Shown: positions 24,713 to 33,714 of the stretch, piece after piece | Layout: each line of letters begins with the position of its first letter | How positions within the stretch are numbered: the first letter of the stretch is position 1 | DNA from: Terriglobus albidus | GTDB lineage: Bacteria > Acidobacteriota > Terriglobia > Terriglobales > Acidobacteriaceae | NCBI RefSeq assembly: GCF_008000815.1 | Contig: NZ_CP042806.1 | Coordinates: forward strand, 1,054,001-1,118,000 | DNA: 64,000 nucleotides | Direction: 5' to 3' | Position numbers and translations under genes: made by a program | Notes under the pieces: model-generated | Told to the model about the DNA's origin: nothing | Database searches by the model: none | What the model saw: the letters and a program-made list of their open reading frames with translations, nothing else

Positions 24713-25411
24713 TTATCTGCCTGACGTGGCCAATTCAGTCTTTCGCGCCAGCTCGGCCTTCCTTGCCAGATCCAGCAGGCTACGGGCGTCCTCGACGGCC
24801 TGTCCGCGGCCAAAGACCGAGGTGCCGGCGACCAGCAGCTCGGCTCCGGCCTTAACCACGCTTTCTACCGTCGTGTGGTCGATGCCGCCGTCGACCTGAA
24901 TGCGGAAGTCCAGGTCGCGCTCCTGCCGCATCTGGGCCAGGCGCTCGATCTTTTTCAGTGTGCCGGGGATGAACGCCTGCCCTCCGAAGCCGGGGTTTAC
25001 GGTCATCACCAGGACGTGATCCACAATGTCCAGCACATCGGTGAGAAACTCCACCGGAGTCGCCGGATTGATCACAACACCGGGCTTCATGCCGTGGCTC
25101 CGGATCAGCTCCAGCGTGCGGTTCAGGTGCCGGCACGCCTCCCACTGCACGCTCACCCAGTCGGCGCCGTTGTCGGCAAAGGCTGGGATGTAGGCATCGG
25201 CATTGGCGATCATCAGGTGGCAGTCGATGGGCAGCGCCGTCGCCTTGCGCAGGCTATTCAGCACCGGCGGCCCGATGCTGATGTTGGGAACAAAGACGCC
25301 ATCCATCACATCGAAATGGACCACCGTGCCACCGCCTTCTGTGGCTTTAGCGACGTCATCAGCGAGGTGGGCAAAGTCGGCCGCGAGGATGGAAAAGCAG
25401 AGCTCGGTCAC
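24713..25411 (-). CDS. rpe: ribulose-phosphate 3-epimerase
   Basis: Rpe interconverts ribulose 5-phosphate and xylulose 5-phosphate in the pentose phosphate pathway. The 232-residue TIM barrel has FSILAADFAHL, HFDVMDGVFVPNISIG, CHLMI, VMTVNPGFGGQ and IQVDGGI with the metal-site residues. The GTG at 25411 is chosen because FSILAADF should be near the N-terminus; the longer frame is repeat sequence. The C-terminal 15 residues are variable. Confidence 0.93.
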   Translation of the reverse strand: MTELCFSILAADFAHLADDVAKATEGGGTVVHFDVMDGVFVPNISIGPPVLNSLRKATALPIDCHLMIANADAYIPAFADNGADWVSVQWEACRHLNRTLELIRSHGMKPGVVINPATPVEFLTDVLDIVDHVLVMTVNPGFGGQAFIPGTLKKIERLAQMRQERDLDFRIQVDGGIDHTTVESVVKAGAELLVAGTSVFGRGQAVEDARSLLDLARKAELARKTELATSGR

Positions 25412-25524
25412 AGGTTCGAGTGTACCAAGCGTCCGCCCTATCTCTGTGCACGTTTTACGCCGCCTGTGCACGTTTACGTCTGTGCGCGGGCAGATGGAGT
25501 AAGCTGCCTCTACCCACTTCAAAT

Positions 25525-25622
25525 AGAACGGCTTCGGCCGGAACCAAGCGGCTTCGGCCCAAACCAAATGGCTTCAGCCAGAACCAAGTGGCTTCGGCCA
25601 AAAACCAAGTGGCTTCGGCCAA
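25525..25622 (+). repeat. tandem array of about 21-bp REP half-units
   Basis: Five units of AACCAAGTGGCTTCGGCCA type (with AGCG, AATG and AGTG variants) lie head to tail and end 16 bp before the catalase-like start, right at its ribosome-binding site AAGGAGA. Confidence 0.8.
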
Positions 25623-25638
25623 GGAGATCGATCCCCCT

Positions 25639-26589
25639 ATGCCTCTTCCGAACGATGAACGCGTCGTCGACCTCGCCAACCGTATTCTTGCCCAGTTTGA
25701 TACGCTCTTCGGTCTTCATCCCGGTTTCCGTGCTGCTCACGCCAAGGGGCTGATGCTGACCGGCTCCTTTACAGCGGCGCCTGAGGCTTTGTCCCTGACC
25801 AACGCGCCTCATGTCTCCCGTCCGTCGACGCCGGTAACGGCACGTTTCTCGAACTCCACCGGTCTGCCGATGCTGCCGGATAGCGTGGCGGACGCTAATC
25901 CGCGGGGCCTGGCGATCCGTTTCAACCTGGCGGAGCACGTCCACACCGACATCGTCAGCCATTCCATCGATGCCTTCCCCACGCGTACGGGCGACGAGTT
26001 CATCGAGCTGCTGAAGGCCATCGGCGCCAGCGGACCCGATGTTCCCTCACCCAAGCCGGTTGAGGTCTTTCTTGGCTCGCATCCGGCGGCGCTGGCGTTT
26101 GTCCAGGCTCCCAAGCCCTTCCCGGTCAGCCTGGCGACCGAAAGCTACTTCGGTGTGACCGCGTTTGCCTTTACCAACGCGCAGGGCGAGACGAAGTATG
26201 GCCGCTATCGCATCGTTCCGGAGGCGGGCGAACACTTCTTCAGCGATGAGGAAGGAGCAAAGCTTGCTCAGGACTATCACTATGACGAGATCGCCGAGCG
26301 CGTCTCCAAGGCGCCGATCAGGTTCCGGATTCTGGTGCAGGTTGCCGGCCCGGAGGACACGGTCGACGATGCAACGGCGCACTGGCCGGAGTCGCGTCCG
26401 CTGGTGGAACTGGGTGTGGTGGAGTTGAATGCTGTCCTGCCGGACTCCCTGGCACAGCAGAAGCACATCATCTTCGATCCCATTCCGCGCTGTGAAGGCA
26501 TTGAGGCGTCTGCAGATCCGTTGCTGGAGCTGCGGGCAGCCATCTATCTGCTGAGCGGCCGCCGCCGTCGTGCGGCGCAGCCGGCGTAG
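25639..26589 (+). CDS. catalase-related peroxidase (SrpA-like, minimal catalase core)
   Basis: The 316-residue protein has the short catalase core: RAAHAKGLMLTGSF with the distal His, VTARFSNSTGLP, NPRGLAIRF, and SHSIDAFPTRTGDEFIELL. It lacks the N- and C-terminal domains of full catalases, as in SrpA-type proteins that act as heme peroxidases. No signal peptide is visible. Start ATG 25639 follows AAGGAG. A tandem repeat array sits directly before it. Confidence 0.85.
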   Translation: MPLPNDERVVDLANRILAQFDTLFGLHPGFRAAHAKGLMLTGSFTAAPEALSLTNAPHVSRPSTPVTARFSNSTGLPMLPDSVADANPRGLAIRFNLAEHVHTDIVSHSIDAFPTRTGDEFIELLKAIGASGPDVPSPKPVEVFLGSHPAALAFVQAPKPFPVSLATESYFGVTAFAFTNAQGETKYGRYRIVPEAGEHFFSDEEGAKLAQDYHYDEIAERVSKAPIRFRILVQVAGPEDTVDDATAHWPESRPLVELGVVELNAVLPDSLAQQKHIIFDPIPRCEGIEASADPLLELRAAIYLLSGRRRRAAQPA

Positions 26590-26724
26590 ACAAAGGCTTT
26601 GCGCTTGCCTGGGGCTTACTAAAGATACGCTTGCAACCCGTCCGGAAGCTGGTTATGGTGTTTGTCGCTGCTTGTACAACGGAATTACTTGCACGACTCT
26701 CAAACTGAGTTTGGGTTTTGAAAC

Positions 26725-26753
26725 GAAGCAGCGGGAGACTCTCCCGCTGCTTC
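26725..26753 (+). other. perfect 13-bp stem-loop in the leader of the GGDEF/EAL gene
   Basis: GAAGCAGCGGGAG (26725-26737) pairs with CTCCCGCTGCTTC (26741-26753) over a 3-nt loop. There is no T run after it, so it is either a terminator remnant of the catalase-like gene or a leader structure 27 bp before the start codon. Confidence 0.55.
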
Positions 26754-26780
26754 AGGACAAGACGGCCGGGAGGTCTTTTG

Positions 26781-28931
26781 ATGCGCTGCCCCTCCACCCT
26801 GGTCGACGAGTCTGGACGACTGCGGGCGCTGGAGGAGTACGCTCTGAGCGAGCGGCTCGGTCTTCCTGCGCTGGCGCCGGTTGTCCGTCTCGCGGCTGAG
26901 ATGTTCCAGATGCCGATGTCGGCGGTCAATTTGATCGGCGAACAGCACGTCTTCTTCGCTGCCAGTTACGGTATTGATGGTTTCGACATGTCGCGCGACG
27001 TGTCGTTCTGCGCGCATGCCATCCTGCAGGACGATGTCATGGTCGTGCCTGACGCTACTCATGACGTCCGCTTCCACGACAATCCATTGGTGACTGGTGA
27101 GCCGGGAATCCGGTTTTACGCCGGGATGCCTCTGCGTTCGCCCTCCGGACATGCCATCGGCGCGCTCTGTGTCATTGACCGGGCGCCGCATGCGACCTTC
27201 GCGGAACGTGACCAGGAACGGCTTCGTGAATTCGCAGCACTGGTCAGCGACAAGCTGGAGCTGCGCAGGCTGGAAGTAGCACACCAGACGAGCCGGTTTC
27301 AAGAGATTGCGGCTACATCTCCGGGGCCTTTGCTTGGCTTCAACCGGAAACTTGAGCTGACCTTCTGTAATAGCGCTGCGGCAGCCGTTCTGGGAGCTGC
27401 GCGTGAGACGTTACTCGCGAGACGGATTGGTGAGATTCTGCCGCGTCTGGATGAAAGGCGGATTCTGGAGTTTATCGGCAATGTAATCGCCACCGGAGTC
27501 TCGCAGCATGTCTCCATCGAAACCCTTGCGTTGCGTCCCGAAGGCTCAATGCTGCCGGTCGAGGTTGTGTTCTTCACCTGGAAGGAAGAGGGAGAAGAAC
27601 GTTACGGCCTGATGCTGACCGACATCACCGAGCGGCGGAATCATGAGCAGGAGCTATTCCGGCTGGAAAACTTCGACAAGCTCACCGGCCTGGCCAATCG
27701 CAAGGTGCTGCGGCATGAGGTTGCCGGCGCATTGGAAGAGCACGTTGCCCTCGCACTGGTGGCGATCGATCTGGACAGCTTCAAAGACATGAACGACACC
27801 CTCGGATACAAGGCGGGCGATGAGGTGCTGCATGCATTGTCAGAACGGATGACCCGCCTGCTGAAACCGGGTGACATGCTGGCCCGCATGGGCGGCGATG
27901 AGTTCGCCGTGCTTCTTCGCGGACGCGAGCTTCCGGCAGTCCGCGCATTTGCGAACACGCTGTTGACCACCGTCGGCAAGCAGCTTGAGGTCGCCGGCCA
28001 TCGCATCCGTGTCACGGCGAGCTGTGGCATCGCGCTCGCCGCCGAGCAGCGGGACGACGCGGAGGAGCTCCTGGGAAATGCGGACCTGGCCCTGTACCAG
28101 GCGAAGACGCTCGGCCGTGGTCACGTCTCGGTCTATCTGCCGGCGCTGCGGCAGGAGGCGATCGAGCGGCGGCAGTTCGACGCCGAGCTCCATCATGCCG
28201 TCGAGAACGAGGAGTTCGAGCTCTTCTATCAGCCGCAGATTCATCTACAGACCGGCACCCTGGTGGGAGCTGAGGCGCTGATTCGCTGGAGACATCCTCA
28301 GAAGGGATATCTGGCGCCGGCGGCGTTTCTTCCGCTGCTGGAAGCCAGCTCTCTGGCTGGAACCGTCGGGACGTGGGTGTTACGGAGAGCCTGTGAACAG
28401 GCGTCTCTCTGGCGCCAGAGAGACGAAGGCAGATTCCGCATGGGAGTCAATCTCTTCGCCGCCCAATTCCTTACCGGTGACCTGGTGGAACAGGTGCAGC
28501 AGAGTATCGACCAGTATCATCTGCTGCCACGGAACGTGGAGCTGGAGATCACCGAGAACATCATCCTGAATCAGGACGGGACGATTCTGGACACATTGAG
28601 GCAGTTGCGGGAGGCCGGGGTCTGCATCGCATTCGACGATTTCGGTACTGGCTTTGCTTCGTTGAGCCTGCTGCGCGATTATCCGGTCACGCAGATCAAG
28701 ATCGATCGCAGCTTTACCAGCAACATGTGCTGCTCCACGCGCGATGAGGCAACGGTGGCCGCGACGATCGGTCTGGCACGGAACTACGACCTGGATGTGA
28801 TTGCCGAGGGCATCGAGACCGAAGAGCAACTACAGAAGCTCAAGCGGATCGGGTGTGATGAGGGGCAGGGATATCTGTTCGGGAAACCAATGCCTGCGGT
28901 GGAGTTTGAGAAGAAGTTTCTGGCGTCGTAG
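26781..28931 (+). CDS. GAF-PAS-GGDEF-EAL cyclic-di-GMP signalling protein
   Basis: The 716-residue cytoplasmic protein has an N-terminal GAF domain (about 15-165; ending GALCVIDRAPH), a PAS domain (about 175-300), a diguanylate cyclase domain with intact GGDEF at 371-375, and an EAL phosphodiesterase domain with EAL at 498-500 plus the downstream FDDFGTGFASL and DVIAEGIETEEQL loops. Both catalytic motifs look intact, so it could make and degrade c-di-GMP depending on signal. ATG 26781 follows GGGAGG by 7 nt; the longer frame includes the leader hairpin. Confidence 0.93.
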   Translation: MRCPSTLVDESGRLRALEEYALSERLGLPALAPVVRLAAEMFQMPMSAVNLIGEQHVFFAASYGIDGFDMSRDVSFCAHAILQDDVMVVPDATHDVRFHDNPLVTGEPGIRFYAGMPLRSPSGHAIGALCVIDRAPHATFAERDQERLREFAALVSDKLELRRLEVAHQTSRFQEIAATSPGPLLGFNRKLELTFCNSAAAAVLGAARETLLARRIGEILPRLDERRILEFIGNVIATGVSQHVSIETLALRPEGSMLPVEVVFFTWKEEGEERYGLMLTDITERRNHEQELFRLENFDKLTGLANRKVLRHEVAGALEEHVALALVAIDLDSFKDMNDTLGYKAGDEVLHALSERMTRLLKPGDMLARMGGDEFAVLLRGRELPAVRAFANTLLTTVGKQLEVAGHRIRVTASCGIALAAEQRDDAEELLGNADLALYQAKTLGRGHVSVYLPALRQEAIERRQFDAELHHAVENEEFELFYQPQIHLQTGTLVGAEALIRWRHPQKGYLAPAAFLPLLEASSLAGTVGTWVLRRACEQASLWRQRDEGRFRMGVNLFAAQFLTGDLVEQVQQSIDQYHLLPRNVELEITENIILNQDGTILDTLRQLREAGVCIAFDDFGTGFASLSLLRDYPVTQIKIDRSFTSNMCCSTRDEATVAATIGLARNYDLDVIAEGIETEEQLQKLKRIGCDEGQGYLFGKPMPAVEFEKKFLAS

Positions 28932-28933
28932 AG

Positions 28934-29176
28934 CCCATGAACCGGGTGCCCCATCCATCGCAACGCGATGGGTGGGAGATTTGTGGGACGGCGAACTTTG
29001 GTCCGCTAGGGTGAAGTATTCGAGCGAAGCTCGAACCGGGTGGGAGCCGTGGGCTTCAGCCCACGGTCTATCGGCTCAGTATAGAAATGGGCTTTAGCCC
29101 TGGGCCTTTGCTGATCGACAGAGAAGGCCCAGGGCTAAAGCCCGTTTACTTTTATGCCTTAATCAGCGGGCTGAAG
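28934..29176. repeat. composite REP array before the 230-bp MITE
   Basis: Begins with the CCCATGAACCGGGTGCCCC end module and CATCGCAACGCGATGGG hairpin, then GTGGGCTTCAGCCCAC, a long GGGCTTTAGCCCTGGGCC stem and its partner, and the left half of GCGGGCTGAAGCCCGC, which is interrupted by the MITE. Confidence 0.75.
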
Positions 29177-29406
29177 CCTAATGTCACTTACTTTTCAGTT
29201 TCCATAGGAGTTGAGGCCCCCAATGCGTTCCGATTGCACTACGGAACTCTTAGGGGGTGAGCTGGAAATGAATGTGAGTTTAGTTTTCACTGAGAAAACG
29301 GTACCGGCCTTGGTTCCTGCTGTAGGGTTTGGCAACCTAATTTCTCTCCATTTGCTTCAAGAAGCCCGTTGTTCCACTCTTGGTTGCGAAAGTAAGTGAC
29401 ATTAGG
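29177..29406. mobile_element. 230-bp MITE with CCTAATGTCACTTAC ends, copy 2
   Basis: Same length as the copy at 17441-17670 and nearly identical. It is flanked by a CTGAAG direct repeat that is the centre of GCGGGCTGAAGCCCGC. Confidence 0.85.
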
Positions 29407-29468
29407 CTGAAGCCCGCTGCCCCCACCCGGTTCTAGCCATCCCTAGAGCTATTTTAGGCCTAAATGGA

Positions 29469-30710
29469 TTAAGCGATAGTCTCCGGTGCCGTCACTACCC
29501 GATTCCCCAGCGCGGCTGCGCCGTTCAGCATGCGGCGCCATGGCCAGTCCTTGTCGGCGAAGAAGATGCGTCCGGTGCGGGACTTCTCGGGCCGGTAGTA
29601 CCAGCGCTTCAACAGGGCGAGATGATCACCCAGCAGCGCCATATCGGCGGGTGTTTTAGCGCGCTTCTGAAGCCGCTGCAGCAGATCGCGTAGACGGTCT
29701 TCCGGCCCAGCGGCCTCGGACTCACCTTCCAGGGCGACAGGTTGCAACGTCAATGGCTGGGCGAAGAGGGAGCTTCCTGTCTCTTCCTGGGCACGGGCGG
29801 CGCGGATATCGCGTGTCGCGAAGATCTCCGGACCGGTGAGGCAGCCGCCGTGGACCAGAAAGACGGTAACCTCGCCTTCTCCGCAGGGCTGCAGCAGCAC
29901 AGCGCGCAATCGAGGCAAGGCCGTGACCAGTTCGGGAGCGAGGTCGGCGGCGGACTTCACCTTTTGCCAGCGGGCATGAAGCTCGGCGGCGCGCTCGAAC
30001 TCCATCGCGGCCGAGGCATCGTCGCGCTCCTGGGCCACGGTGGATAGGAGGGATTGGCCGTCGGTCTCCAGAAAGGCGCGGACACGCGTGGACTCGTCGG
30101 CGTACTCCTCCGGTGTGCACCGCTGCTGGCATGGGGCCAGGCACTTCTTCATCTCGCCGTAGACGCAGCCCGGGTGCTCCGGATAGGGTTCAAGCTCCTC
30201 CCAGCAGCGGCGCAGCTTGAAGAGATCGAGCATGGCATCGGCGTAGCGTTCGGCGGCGGCGCGTGAGGGGAAGGGGCCGTAGGTCTCATTGAGGGCATTC
30301 TTCGCGAGCCGGTTGGTGACATAGACCCGGGGAAAGGCGTTTTCGGCGACGAAGCGGACGGTATAGGGAACGAAGAGCTTGAGCCGCTTGCGGGCCTCCG
30401 GAAGGGAGAAGAAGGCGGCGGTGGCCTGATAGAGGCAGAGCAGGCTTTCGAAGTCGCTGCCGGCGGTGGTCCACTCGACGAAGGCGACACGGTCGCGCAG
30501 GTTCAGACGGCGGGTCTGTCCTTCGGCTGGGGCGAGCAGGCGGGCGGCGCGGCGGCGCAGGTTGGCAGCCTTGGTCAGGTAGGGCTGCGTGGTCTCGTCG
30601 GCTCCGCGCAGGGCCAGGACACCGGCTGATTCCGGCAACTGGCGCAGGGTCTCCTGGGCCGTATCGGCCGAGAAGGAGACGCGGTGCCTGAGGTGGAACG
30701 CATCCGGCAT
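29469..30710 (-). CDS. UvrC N-terminal-like nuclease (Cho-like), lacking the C-terminal half
   Basis: The 413-residue protein resembles the first half of UvrC: an N-terminal region similar to the GIY-YIG domain start (PESAGVLALRG, TKAANLRRR), a central segment YGPFPSRAAAERYADAMLDLFKLRRC, the UvrC cysteine cluster CVYGEMKKCLAPCQQRCTPEEY and a UVR-like helix AAMEFERAAELHARWQKV. The RNase H-like and HhH domains of full UvrC are missing, and the second GIY-YIG tyrosine motif is not clear. It may be a Cho-type repair nuclease or a non-catalytic relative. Confidence 0.75.
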   Translation of the reverse strand: MPDAFHLRHRVSFSADTAQETLRQLPESAGVLALRGADETTQPYLTKAANLRRRAARLLAPAEGQTRRLNLRDRVAFVEWTTAGSDFESLLCLYQATAAFFSLPEARKRLKLFVPYTVRFVAENAFPRVYVTNRLAKNALNETYGPFPSRAAAERYADAMLDLFKLRRCWEELEPYPEHPGCVYGEMKKCLAPCQQRCTPEEYADESTRVRAFLETDGQSLLSTVAQERDDASAAMEFERAAELHARWQKVKSAADLAPELVTALPRLRAVLLQPCGEGEVTVFLVHGGCLTGPEIFATRDIRAARAQEETGSSLFAQPLTLQPVALEGESEAAGPEDRLRDLLQRLQKRAKTPADMALLGDHLALLKRWYYRPEKSRTGRIFFADKDWPWRRMLNGAAALGNRVVTAPETIA

Positions 30711-30774
30711 AAGCGCGATTGTACGGTGCGGAGATATCGGTCCGGAGGGCGCGGGGCGGGGTTAGACTCAACGC

Positions 30775-31368
30775 ATGCAACTCTCGCTCGACAAAGTCGC
30801 GATGCCCGCACGGCTTACTCCCTCAAAGCCGATGACGGATGCGGAACTCCTGGAGTTCTGCGCGACGAATGACTTCTATCAGATTGAGCGTGAGCCGAAC
30901 GGGGACCTGAGTATCATGACTCCTTCTGGGGGAAGCACTAGCCATCGGAATGTCTACATTGCACGCATGCTGGATGAATGGGCGGAGAAGTTCGGTGGCG
31001 TCGCCTTCGATTCGAACGCTGGATTTGTTTTGCCGGATGGCTCGATGCGCAGTCCGGATGCGGCATGGATCGAGGGAGAACGCTGGTGGGCGCTCTCTGA
31101 ACGCGAGCAGGAGGTATTTGCTCCGATCACTCCGTACTTTGTGATCGAGTTGCGGTCGCCGTCGGATAAGCTTCCTGAGCTCGAAGCCAAGATGGAGATG
31201 TGGCTCGCTAACGGGGTGCAACTGGCGTGGCTGATTGATCCTCTGCGGAAGACGGTTGTGATCTACCGTCCCGGTCGAGAGCCTGAGGAGCAGGAAGGGC
31301 ATACTTCTGCTTTCGGTGAAGGGCTGTTGGCGAGTTTTGAGTTGCCCCTAGGCCGGATTTGGAGATAG
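30775..31368 (+). CDS. Uma2 family endonuclease-like protein (DUF820, PD-(D/E)XK fold)
   Basis: The 197-residue protein has the Uma2 layout: IEREPNGDLSIMTPSGGSTSHRNVYIARMLDEW, RSPDAAWIEGERW with the first catalytic acid, and PYFVIELRSPSD followed by ANGVQLAWLIDP, matching D-(E/L)-x-K-type positions. Function in vivo is unknown. The start is 64 bp from the divergent UvrC-like gene. Confidence 0.85.
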   Translation: MQLSLDKVAMPARLTPSKPMTDAELLEFCATNDFYQIEREPNGDLSIMTPSGGSTSHRNVYIARMLDEWAEKFGGVAFDSNAGFVLPDGSMRSPDAAWIEGERWWALSEREQEVFAPITPYFVIELRSPSDKLPELEAKMEMWLANGVQLAWLIDPLRKTVVIYRPGREPEEQEGHTSAFGEGLLASFELPLGRIWR

Positions 31369-31540
31369 TTCGTTCCGATGTACCCACATCTGCTTCGCAG
31401 ATATGGGGCACCCCCTTTCTAAGGGGACGAGAGCCTTCCCGCTGGCCTAGATGCTGTATTTCATGTCACATCCGGCTTCGGCTGCCTCAAAACTAGTGCA
31501 ATGGCGCGGGTTTTCGTCACATTTGCTCTTCTGCGAAGGG
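31369..31540. other. intergenic region upstream of the rpl-rpo promoter
   Basis: It holds the end of a degraded repeat (GATATGGGGCACCCC near 31401) and no gene. The rplK gene usually found before rplA is absent. Confidence 0.5.
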
Positions 31541-31569
31541 TTGACACCCCAGAAATTTTCCACCATACT
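31541..31569 (+). promoter_or_regulatory. strong sigma-70-type promoter of the rplA operon
   Basis: TTGACA at 31541-31546 and CATACT at 31564-31569 are exactly 17 bp apart. It leaves a leader of about 230 nt before rplA, long enough for autoregulation by L1 or L10, though no known fold was identified. Confidence 0.7.
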
Positions 31570-31806
31570 CGTAAGAGTGCCCGGGCCATAGGTCCGTGGC
31601 ACATGTACCACGGCCGAACGACCGACCCCATCCAGCAGTTGTCGTACCAGCAATTCCGGGGGCGGTTCCGCGAGAAAAAAGGTCGCGGCGGGTGAACCTA
31701 AGTCAGGTGAGCAACAAATCTCTGGCTTCCAGCGGGCAGAAGCAACATATCAGCCCGGTTCACCCAAGGGTTCGTGCGGTGGGAGACTCAAGAAGGATTA
31801 CAGTCG

Positions 31807-32517
31807 ATGGCTAAGAAGCTTTCCAAGAATGTCGCGAAGGCGCGTGCGGCCGTAGAGCCCCGCCCCTACACTCTCGCAGACGCCGTTTCCCTGTTGCAGA
31901 AGGTCAAGTTTGCCAAGTTCGACGAGACCGTCGATCTGACCATGCGCCTGGGCGTTGATACCCGCCACGCCGACCAGATGGTCCGCAGCACCGTGGTTCT
32001 GCCGCATGGTCTGGGTAAGACCAAGCGCGTTGCCGTCATCACGACCGGCGACCGTCTGCGCGACGCAGAGGCAGCGGGTGCCGACTTCTTCGGCGGCGAA
32101 GAGCTGGTGGAGAAGATTCAGAAGGAAAACTGGACCGATTTCGACGCCCTGATCGCGACGCCCGACATGATGAAGTCGGTCGGCCGCCTCGGTAAGGTGC
32201 TCGGTCCTAAGGGCTTGATGCCCAACCCGAAGACCGGAACGGTCACCACTGACGTGGCTGCCGCGATCAAGGAGATCAAGGCCGGTAAGGTTGAGTTCCG
32301 CGCCGACAAGACGGCTCTTGTGCACGTCCCGGTGGGCAAGCTCTCCTTCGATCAGCAAAAGCTGGTTGAGAATGCCATGACCGTGATCACCGCCGTCGTG
32401 AAGGCGAAGCCTTCCGCTGCCAAGGGCAAGTATGTGAAGGCTGCCTATGTCAGCTCCACGATGGGTCCCGGGGTTCAGCTGGATTCGTCGGTAATCGACG
32501 CCGCCGGCAAGGCATAA
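31807..32517 (+). CDS. rplA: 50S ribosomal protein L1
   Basis: L1 forms the ribosomal stalk that handles E-site tRNA and also represses its own operon. The 236-residue protein has the L1 signature segments [40 protein letters not shown] and [24 protein letters not shown] 31807 fits family starts. It is first in an operon with rplJ, rplL and the RNA polymerase genes. Confidence 0.97.
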   Translation: MAKKLSKNVAKARAAVEPRPYTLADAVSLLQKVKFAKFDETVDLTMRLGVDTRHADQMVRSTVVLPHGLGKTKRVAVITTGDRLRDAEAAGADFFGGEELVEKIQKENWTDFDALIATPDMMKSVGRLGKVLGPKGLMPNPKTGTVTTDVAAAIKEIKAGKVEFRADKTALVHVPVGKLSFDQQKLVENAMTVITAVVKAKPSAAKGKYVKAAYVSSTMGPGVQLDSSVIDAAGKA

Positions 32518-32585
32518 GGTTTCCGCCGCTGAACAGCGGCTTATGAATTCTCGCCGGGATTGAGCCGGCACAAAGGATTTTCACC

Positions 32586-33197
32586 ATGGCAGTGTCCAAG
32601 GCAAAGAAGCACGCAACGGTCGAGTTCCTCGCGAAGGATCTGGCCAACTCCACCTCGGCGATCGTCGGCACCTTCTCGGGTCTGACGGCGGGCAAGGATT
32701 TCTCGCTCCGCAAGACCATCCGCGAGGCGGGCGGCAAGTATCACGTCATTAAGAACAAGCTGGCGCCGAAGGCGGCCGCCGGCACCAAGATTGAGGCTGC
32801 ACTGCACGGTCTGAAGGGCGTCAGCTCGGTTGCTTATACCGAGGGCGATCCGGTCGCTCTGGCCAAGGCGCTCTCGACCTGGGTCAAGGACAACGCTGAG
32901 TTCACCTTTAAGCTGGGCATTATCGACGGCAAGGTGATCACGGTTGCCGAGATCGGCGATCTGGCTGCCCTGCCCGGCAAGGAAGAGATCTTCTCGAAGC
33001 TGCTCTTCCTCATCAATGCTCCGGCACAGCGTCTGGCGACGGTCATCAATGCGACCGGCCGCGACCTGGCGGTTGTGATCAACCAGGGCGTCGAGAAGGG
33101 CAAGTTCGGCGGCGCGGCCCCGGCTGCTGCCGCAGTGGCAGAGCCCGAGACGCAGGCCGAAGCGGCTGCAACCGAGGCTCCGGCCGAGGGCGCGTAA
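32586..33197 (+). CDS. rplJ: 50S ribosomal protein L10
   Basis: L10 anchors L7/L12 dimers on the ribosome. The 203-residue protein has the N-terminal rRNA-binding domain (VEFLAKDLANSTSAIVGTFSGLTAGKDFSLRKTIREAGGKYHVIKNKL) and the helical L7/L12-binding end, with an Ala/Glu-rich tail of about 30 residues that makes it longer than the E. coli protein (165). Confidence 0.96.
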   Translation: MAVSKAKKHATVEFLAKDLANSTSAIVGTFSGLTAGKDFSLRKTIREAGGKYHVIKNKLAPKAAAGTKIEAALHGLKGVSSVAYTEGDPVALAKALSTWVKDNAEFTFKLGIIDGKVITVAEIGDLAALPGKEEIFSKLLFLINAPAQRLATVINATGRDLAVVINQGVEKGKFGGAAPAAAAVAEPETQAEAAATEAPAEGA

Positions 33198-33336
33198 ATC
33201 AAGTTTCGCTGTCGCGACGGGGCGCTTGTCTGGGCGCATCGGAGCCTGTCGAGGATGGCAACCGGAGTGGAAGTGGGCTCCGGAAAGTAGTAAGCAGTAA
33301 ACAAAATTTCAAGTTCAGAAGTACTGGAGAAACAAC

Positions 33337-33714
33337 ATGGCGGACATTCAGCAGTTGGAAGATCAGATCGTTAGCCTGAGCCTGCTCGACGCGGCGGCTC
33401 TCGTCAAGAAGCTCGAGGAGCGCCTCGGCGTCTCCGCGGCAGCCGCGGCCCCTGTGGTCGTCGCTGGCGCCGGTGCGGGTGCTGCTGCTCCCGCGGCCGA
33501 AGAGAAGACCGAGTTCACCGTCATCCTGAAGGAAGCCGGCGCGAACAAGATCAACACCATCAAGGCTGTGCGCGAAGTCACCAGCCTGGGCCTCAAGGAA
33601 GCCAAGGACCTGGTCGACGGCGCTCCGAAGCCCTTGAAGGAGAACGTCTCGAAGGACGAAGCGGCTGCCGTTGCGAAGAAGTTCGAAGGCATCGCGGCTG
33701 TCGAGATCAAGTAA
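33337..33714 (+). CDS. rplL: 50S ribosomal protein L7/L12
   Basis: The 125-residue protein has the N-terminal dimer helices, an Ala-rich hinge (about 35-55) and the conserved factor-binding domain with [40 protein letters not shown] spacer of 139 bp separates it from rplJ and GGAGAAACAAC precedes the start. Confidence 0.97.
   Translation: MADIQQLEDQIVSLSLLDAAALVKKLEERLGVSAAAAAPVVVAGAGAGAAAPAAEEKTEFTVILKEAGANKINTIKAVREVTSLGLKEAKDLVDGAPKPLKENVSKDEAAAVAKKFEGIAAVEIK

Noticed and set aside
25525-25622. Possible CRISPR array
   Set aside because: Units are directly adjacent with no spacers, so it is a simple tandem repeat.
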